35,714 nt of DNA from Micromonospora rosaria (lineage in GTDB: Bacteria; Actinomycetota; Actinomycetes; Mycobacteriales; Micromonosporaceae), in assembly GCF_001567585.1 (NCBI RefSeq), contig NZ_LRQV01000068.1, positions 1 to 35,714 of the forward strand, read 5' to 3'. Below the pieces are notes generated by a model. That model was given only the letters and a program-made list of their open reading frames with translations. It was not told the origin of the DNA and did no database searches. Position numbers and translations under genes: made by a program. Each line of letters starts with the position of its first letter. The stretch's first letter is position 1. Of the stretch, positions 33,301-35,714 are shown in pieces.

Positions 33301-35714
33301 ATGACCACCTTGGCCGCCTGGTGCAGCGCGTCGTCGATCCGGAAGTAGTGGTGCGTCCCGGTGAAGTCGTTGACCAGCGGGTACGGGGAGTCGGTCGGCA
33401 GGTTCAGCGGCGGCGGGACGGTGTCGAACTCGCGCAGCCACCACCGCCGGTGTTCCTGGTAGGAGGGCGAGCCGACGGACCGGGCCTGCTGCCGGACGAA
33501 CGCCGGGTAGCCGTCGGAGCGCACCCGGGTCAGCTCTCCCCGCGCGAGGTACTCGGCGAGGTCGGTGAGGAGGATGTCGATCGACCCGCCGTCGGCGATG
33601 ATGTGGTGCAGCGAGAGCAGCAGGTGGTGGGTGCCGTCGGCGTCGATGACGATCCCGTAGCGCCACAGCGGCGGGTTCGCCAGGTCGAACGGCCGGTTCA
33701 TCACCGCGACGACGTCCTCGGTGCGCAGTCCGGGGTCGCGCCTGTGGTCGAAGAGGTGGAACTCCGGGGTGATCTCCGCCGCGACGCGTGCCGTGATGTC
33801 GGTCGCGTCGATCTCGTAGTAGCCGCGCAGCTTCTCGTGCTTGTCGGCGATCGCCCGGAACGCCTCGGCGAGCCGCTCCCGGTCGGGGGCGCCGTCGAAG
33901 CGCAGACCGGCCAGGATCTGGTAGGCCTCGTTACCGCCGCGCATCCGCGACAGCACGTAGACCCGCTTCTCCTGCTCGGACACGGCGGTGGGGTCGAGCG
34001 GTGCGAGGTCGGCGGCCCGGGGGCCGGCGGGCAGCCCGCGCGGCGCGGTCGACGTCGACCGCCGGAAGTCGAACCCGCCCCGGCGCAGCGCGTCGACGCT
34101 GGCGCGGATGGCCTCGAAGATGCGGTCCTGATGGTCGCGGGTGTGCGCCAGCGAAAAGAAGGCGGTCCGGCGTTCCCACACGTAGACGCCGTGGAACAGC
34201 ATCAGCTTGAAGAACAGGTTCAACGTCAGCGACATGTGGCTCATGTCGCGCGGGACGACCGTCTCGTATTTGTACAGCGACGCGAAGTACGACACCTTCA
34301 GCGGCACTTCCTCCGCCTCGAAGTAGTCGTTCACGCGACGCGCGAAGTCGGCGGTGAGCTGGTTGAGGGCGGCGAGTTCGGTGGCGCCCCGCTCGCGCAG
34401 GTAGGTGAGCACGCCCCGGCACGCGGCCATCGTCAACGGGTGCTTGCAGAACGTCCCGGCGAAGAACGTCGTGGGGACCGCCGGCTTGGAGTCGTCCACG
34501 TCCGACCACGCGCCACCGTCGACGGCGTCGAGGTACCTGCTCCGGCCGGCGATGATGCCGATCGGCATCCCGCCGCCGACGAGCTTGCCGTACAGCGACA
34601 TGTCCGACTCGACGCCGAAGTGCTCCTGCGCACCGCCCAGCGCGATCCGGAATCCCACGATCATCTCATCGAAGATCAGCGCGATGCCGTGCTCGGTGCA
34701 GATCTCGCGCAGCTCCCGCAGGAACTCGGTGGGCTGCAACGTCGGGTTGCGCGACTGGACCGGCTCGACCAGCACGGCGGCCAGTTCGGGGCCGTGCCGC
34801 CGGATGCGGTCCAGCGACTCGGCGCTGCCGTAGGTGAGCACCATCGTGTCGTCGACCGCCGACTGCGGAATGCCGATCGAGGTGGGGATGCTGTCCTCGC
34901 CGTCGGCCTCGGCCAGCACCGCGTCGTAGCTGCCGTGGTACGAGGTGAGGAACCTGACCACCTTGTCCCGACCGCTGACGGCGCGGGCCAGGCGCACCGA
35001 CACCATCACCGCCTCGGTGCCGGTGTTGCAGAACGCGACCCGCTCGGCGCCGGTCAGCTCGTGGACCAACTCCGCGACCTCGCCCGCCATCCGGTTCTGC
35101 GGGCCCAGCTCGTAGCCGCGGTCGAGCTGGTCGCGGACGGCGTCGAGGATGAAGTCGGGCTGGTGGCCGAAGAAGTGGACGCCGTAGCCCATCGCGGTGT
35201 CGACGTACTCGTTGCCGTCCACGTCCCAGAACGTCGCCCCGCGTGAGCGGGCCGACACGACCGGGTAGACCGTCTCCTTGATGCTCGGGTTGAAGTTCAG
35301 CGAGGCGATCCAGTCCGCCAGCACCTCGCGGTGCTGCCCGGTGTACGACCGGGAGGAGGGTGTCCTCGCGGTGTACCGCGTCACGAAGTCGCGGATGAAC
35401 TCGCTTTGCTCGGCGGTGAGCCGGTCCTGGGTGAGCTCGATGTTGTTGCTGTACGTGCCGACCTTGCGGGCCACGGGCGCCGGGCGGCGCCTCGTCACCT
35501 CCGGGGCGACCGGCGCGACCGGCGCGCTGACGGGCGCAGCCGTCGTCGCGCCCGACAGCACCGCCAACTGCTGCTGCATGATCTCCAGCTGCTGCCGGAT
35601 GAGGGCTTCGACGCCGGGCGCCTGGGTGGCCGCCGGGGCGGGTCGACCGTGGGCCTCGGCCACCGGCGCGGCGGCGACCCGCGGCTGCGGGACCGTGGTG
35701 GCCACGGGCACCGC
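30315..35714 (-). CDS. Hybrid synthase, 5'-truncated: aminotransferase-C-A-PCP plus half-C tail, predicted glycine
   Basis: The frame is open to the right edge. Residues are numbered from a GTG at 35711 that is probably internal (1798 residues). Pro/Ala linker and a Gln-rich helix (QQLEIMQQQL, 40-49), typical before AMT domains of mycosubtilin/iturin and microcystin synthases. PLP aminotransferase at about 90-550 of the glutamate-semialdehyde-aminomutase type: Asp348 (IFDEMIVGFR), Lys376 (YGKLVGGG) and AGTFCKHPLT. It should convert a beta-keto acyl carrier thioester to a beta-amino one. C at about 575-1010 has HHIIADG (702-708). A at about 1015-1510 has FTSGSTGTPKG, VYGPTE and Lys1499. The manual code D1212 I1213 L1216 Q1255 V1282 G1284 V1307 I1315 W1316 K1499 (DILQVGVIWK) is close to the glycine code DILQLGLIWK. 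PCP Ser1555 (LGGNSF). Residues ~1626-1786 look like the C-terminal half of a condensation domain without HHxxxDG. Loading and KS modules making the beta-keto chain should lie to the right. Confidence 0.93.
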   Translation of the reverse strand, partial: AVPVATTVPQPRVAAAPVAEAHGRPAPAATQAPGVEALIRQQLEIMQQQLAVLSGATTAAPVSAPVAPVAPEVTRRRPAPVARKVGTYSNNIELTQDRLTAEQSEFIRDFVTRYTARTPSSRSYTGQHREVLADWIASLNFNPSIKETVYPVVSARSRGATFWDVDGNEYVDTAMGYGVHFFGHQPDFILDAVRDQLDRGYELGPQNRMAGEVAELVHELTGAERVAFCNTGTEAVMVSVRLARAVSGRDKVVRFLTSYHGSYDAVLAEADGEDSIPTSIGIPQSAVDDTMVLTYGSAESLDRIRRHGPELAAVLVEPVQSRNPTLQPTEFLRELREICTEHGIALIFDEMIVGFRIALGGAQEHFGVESDMSLYGKLVGGGMPIGIIAGRSRYLDAVDGGAWSDVDDSKPAVPTTFFAGTFCKHPLTMAACRGVLTYLRERGATELAALNQLTADFARRVNDYFEAEEVPLKVSYFASLYKYETVVPRDMSHMSLTLNLFFKLMLFHGVYVWERRTAFFSLAHTRDHQDRIFEAIRASVDALRRGGFDFRRSTSTAPRGLPAGPRAADLAPLDPTAVSEQEKRVYVLSRMRGGNEAYQILAGLRFDGAPDRERLAEAFRAIADKHEKLRGYYEIDATDITARVAAEITPEFHLFDHRRDPGLRTEDVVAVMNRPFDLANPPLWRYGIVIDADGTHHLLLSLHHIIADGGSIDILLTDLAEYLARGELTRVRSDGYPAFVRQQARSVGSPSYQEHRRWWLREFDTVPPPLNLPTDSPYPLVNDFTGTHHYFRIDDALHQAAKVVIERHRTTPFIFYLSLWSVLLASAADTDDLCVGVPLDQRIIGSFDDTVGMFAQSLPLRIRTSADTRLPDLLRAVRDTSLAAVEHAPYSYDVLIQELDLDRDFGRNALFDVMFTFTNARERVHRFGDVNGTSEDFAVPRSMFALALELTERDGGLFGDLNFSGVYGERRMTELAEQYVDLIARVVREPDQTVGDLSRLDDETRDRLLAMGTGPVVADLPSLAEMVDTAVREHAERPAIRYRGEEISYADLAERVHRYAGALREHGLGRGDLVGLLLPPTPELVTLMLAVNRIGAAWLPMDVKDPAKRLRLVIDTAEPTRVVCGEELAAAVDLGDLALHLPTDTPVDPAAPAGSPGGPDDLAYVIFTSGSTGTPKGVTVTNGSLANFLVGMPAALGWADRKVVGCLTTPSFDIHLLETLLTLVTGGTVVVAGESEVRTPAEIAAFVAANGVEYLQMTPTRLRLLFADPEAGRATLARLDKLVVGGEAFPEDLLPRLREHRSLGVYNVYGPTETCIWSSVKDLTGDTGVSIGTPIANTTFYVLDDNLRLVPEGVTGNLWIGGLGVSPGYLHRPELTRERFLANPFGDGRIYLSGDRALWRGGEVHCLGRMDDQVKIRGYRVELGEIELAITGHDLVTGAAVIVQDLPSGSQVIRGFYQVREGGYLAPEALRDWLAERLTDYMVPATLTVVSDIPMTTSGKVDRKTLAAQAGQPVEPGRPEERGTGVAQDLVTAWRKVLGDVPISADESFFDLGGNSFSLVLLMEELHQQFPGMLDVSDLFANPTIGKLRKLLESRLAGRETDALLTGFGVRLPESWFTPDATADGRVEAALPARTMAALRRLRKSGTQEPEELAHVALAVTLHKLLGTDDISLCVVDDDARATVVRFDFAGTADLADVLDDYRRQRDHNDRLDLQRFVACRGADRTVSVACGSARQVAEADLLRHFDVVYAIDVLADPVVVRIDHAREVDPARVEQLMGGHLKVLGILGRPASKEKVQA

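Noticed and set aside
35709..35711. GTG near the right edge as the true start of the AMT protein
   Set aside because: The frame remains open to the last base, and the sequence after it is inter-domain linker typical of the middle of a larger synthase, so the gene is treated as truncated.

Overview
The window is about 36 kb of very GC-rich DNA. Codon bias, signal-peptide style and the megasynthase gene families point to an actinomycete; I cannot name the genus. Almost all of it (about 1209 to the right edge at 35714) is one minus-strand operon for a hybrid polyketide/non-ribosomal peptide assembly line. It is transcribed from right to left and its 5' part lies beyond the right edge. The left ~1.2 kb is a flank: the last codons of a plus-strand gene and a small secreted LytM/M23-fold protein (258-932), convergent with the operon.

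In transcription order the operon holds: (1) 35714-30315, partial, aminotransferase-C-A(Gly-like code)-PCP plus a half-condensation tail; (2) 30318-29071, a free-standing malonyl transacylase of the FenF/trans-AT type; (3) 29074-24485, KS-DH-KR-ACP without AT; (4) 24488-19791, a second AT-less KS-DH-KR-ACP; (5) 19794-13036, AT-less KS-carrier followed by C-A(branched aliphatic code)-PCP-E; (6) 12943-9671, C-A(Val code)-PCP; (7) 9668-3747, KS-AT-pseudoKR-ACP ending in a condensation-like domain; (8) 3720-2767 and 2780-2049, a DrrAB-type ABC exporter; (9) 1934-1209, a type II thioesterase. Genes 1-5 are joined by 4-nt ATGA stop/start overlaps.

Read as an assembly line, a beta-amino acyl chain (beta-keto acid made upstream, transaminated here) is joined to Gly and extended with two malonates supplied in trans, which would give a diene if both DHs work. 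It is then extended once more without reduction, joined to a D-configured branched-chain residue and to Val, and extended by a last cis-AT module without ketoreduction. No TE domain is fused to any synthase. The last protein ends in a condensation-like domain, so release or macrolactamisation by that domain, with the beta-amino group as a possible nucleophile, is the most interesting hypothesis. I do not recognise the product. The combination of an iturin/mycosubtilin-style aminotransferase and FenF-like AT with actinomycete trans-AT modules and a terminal C-like domain may be an undescribed pathway.
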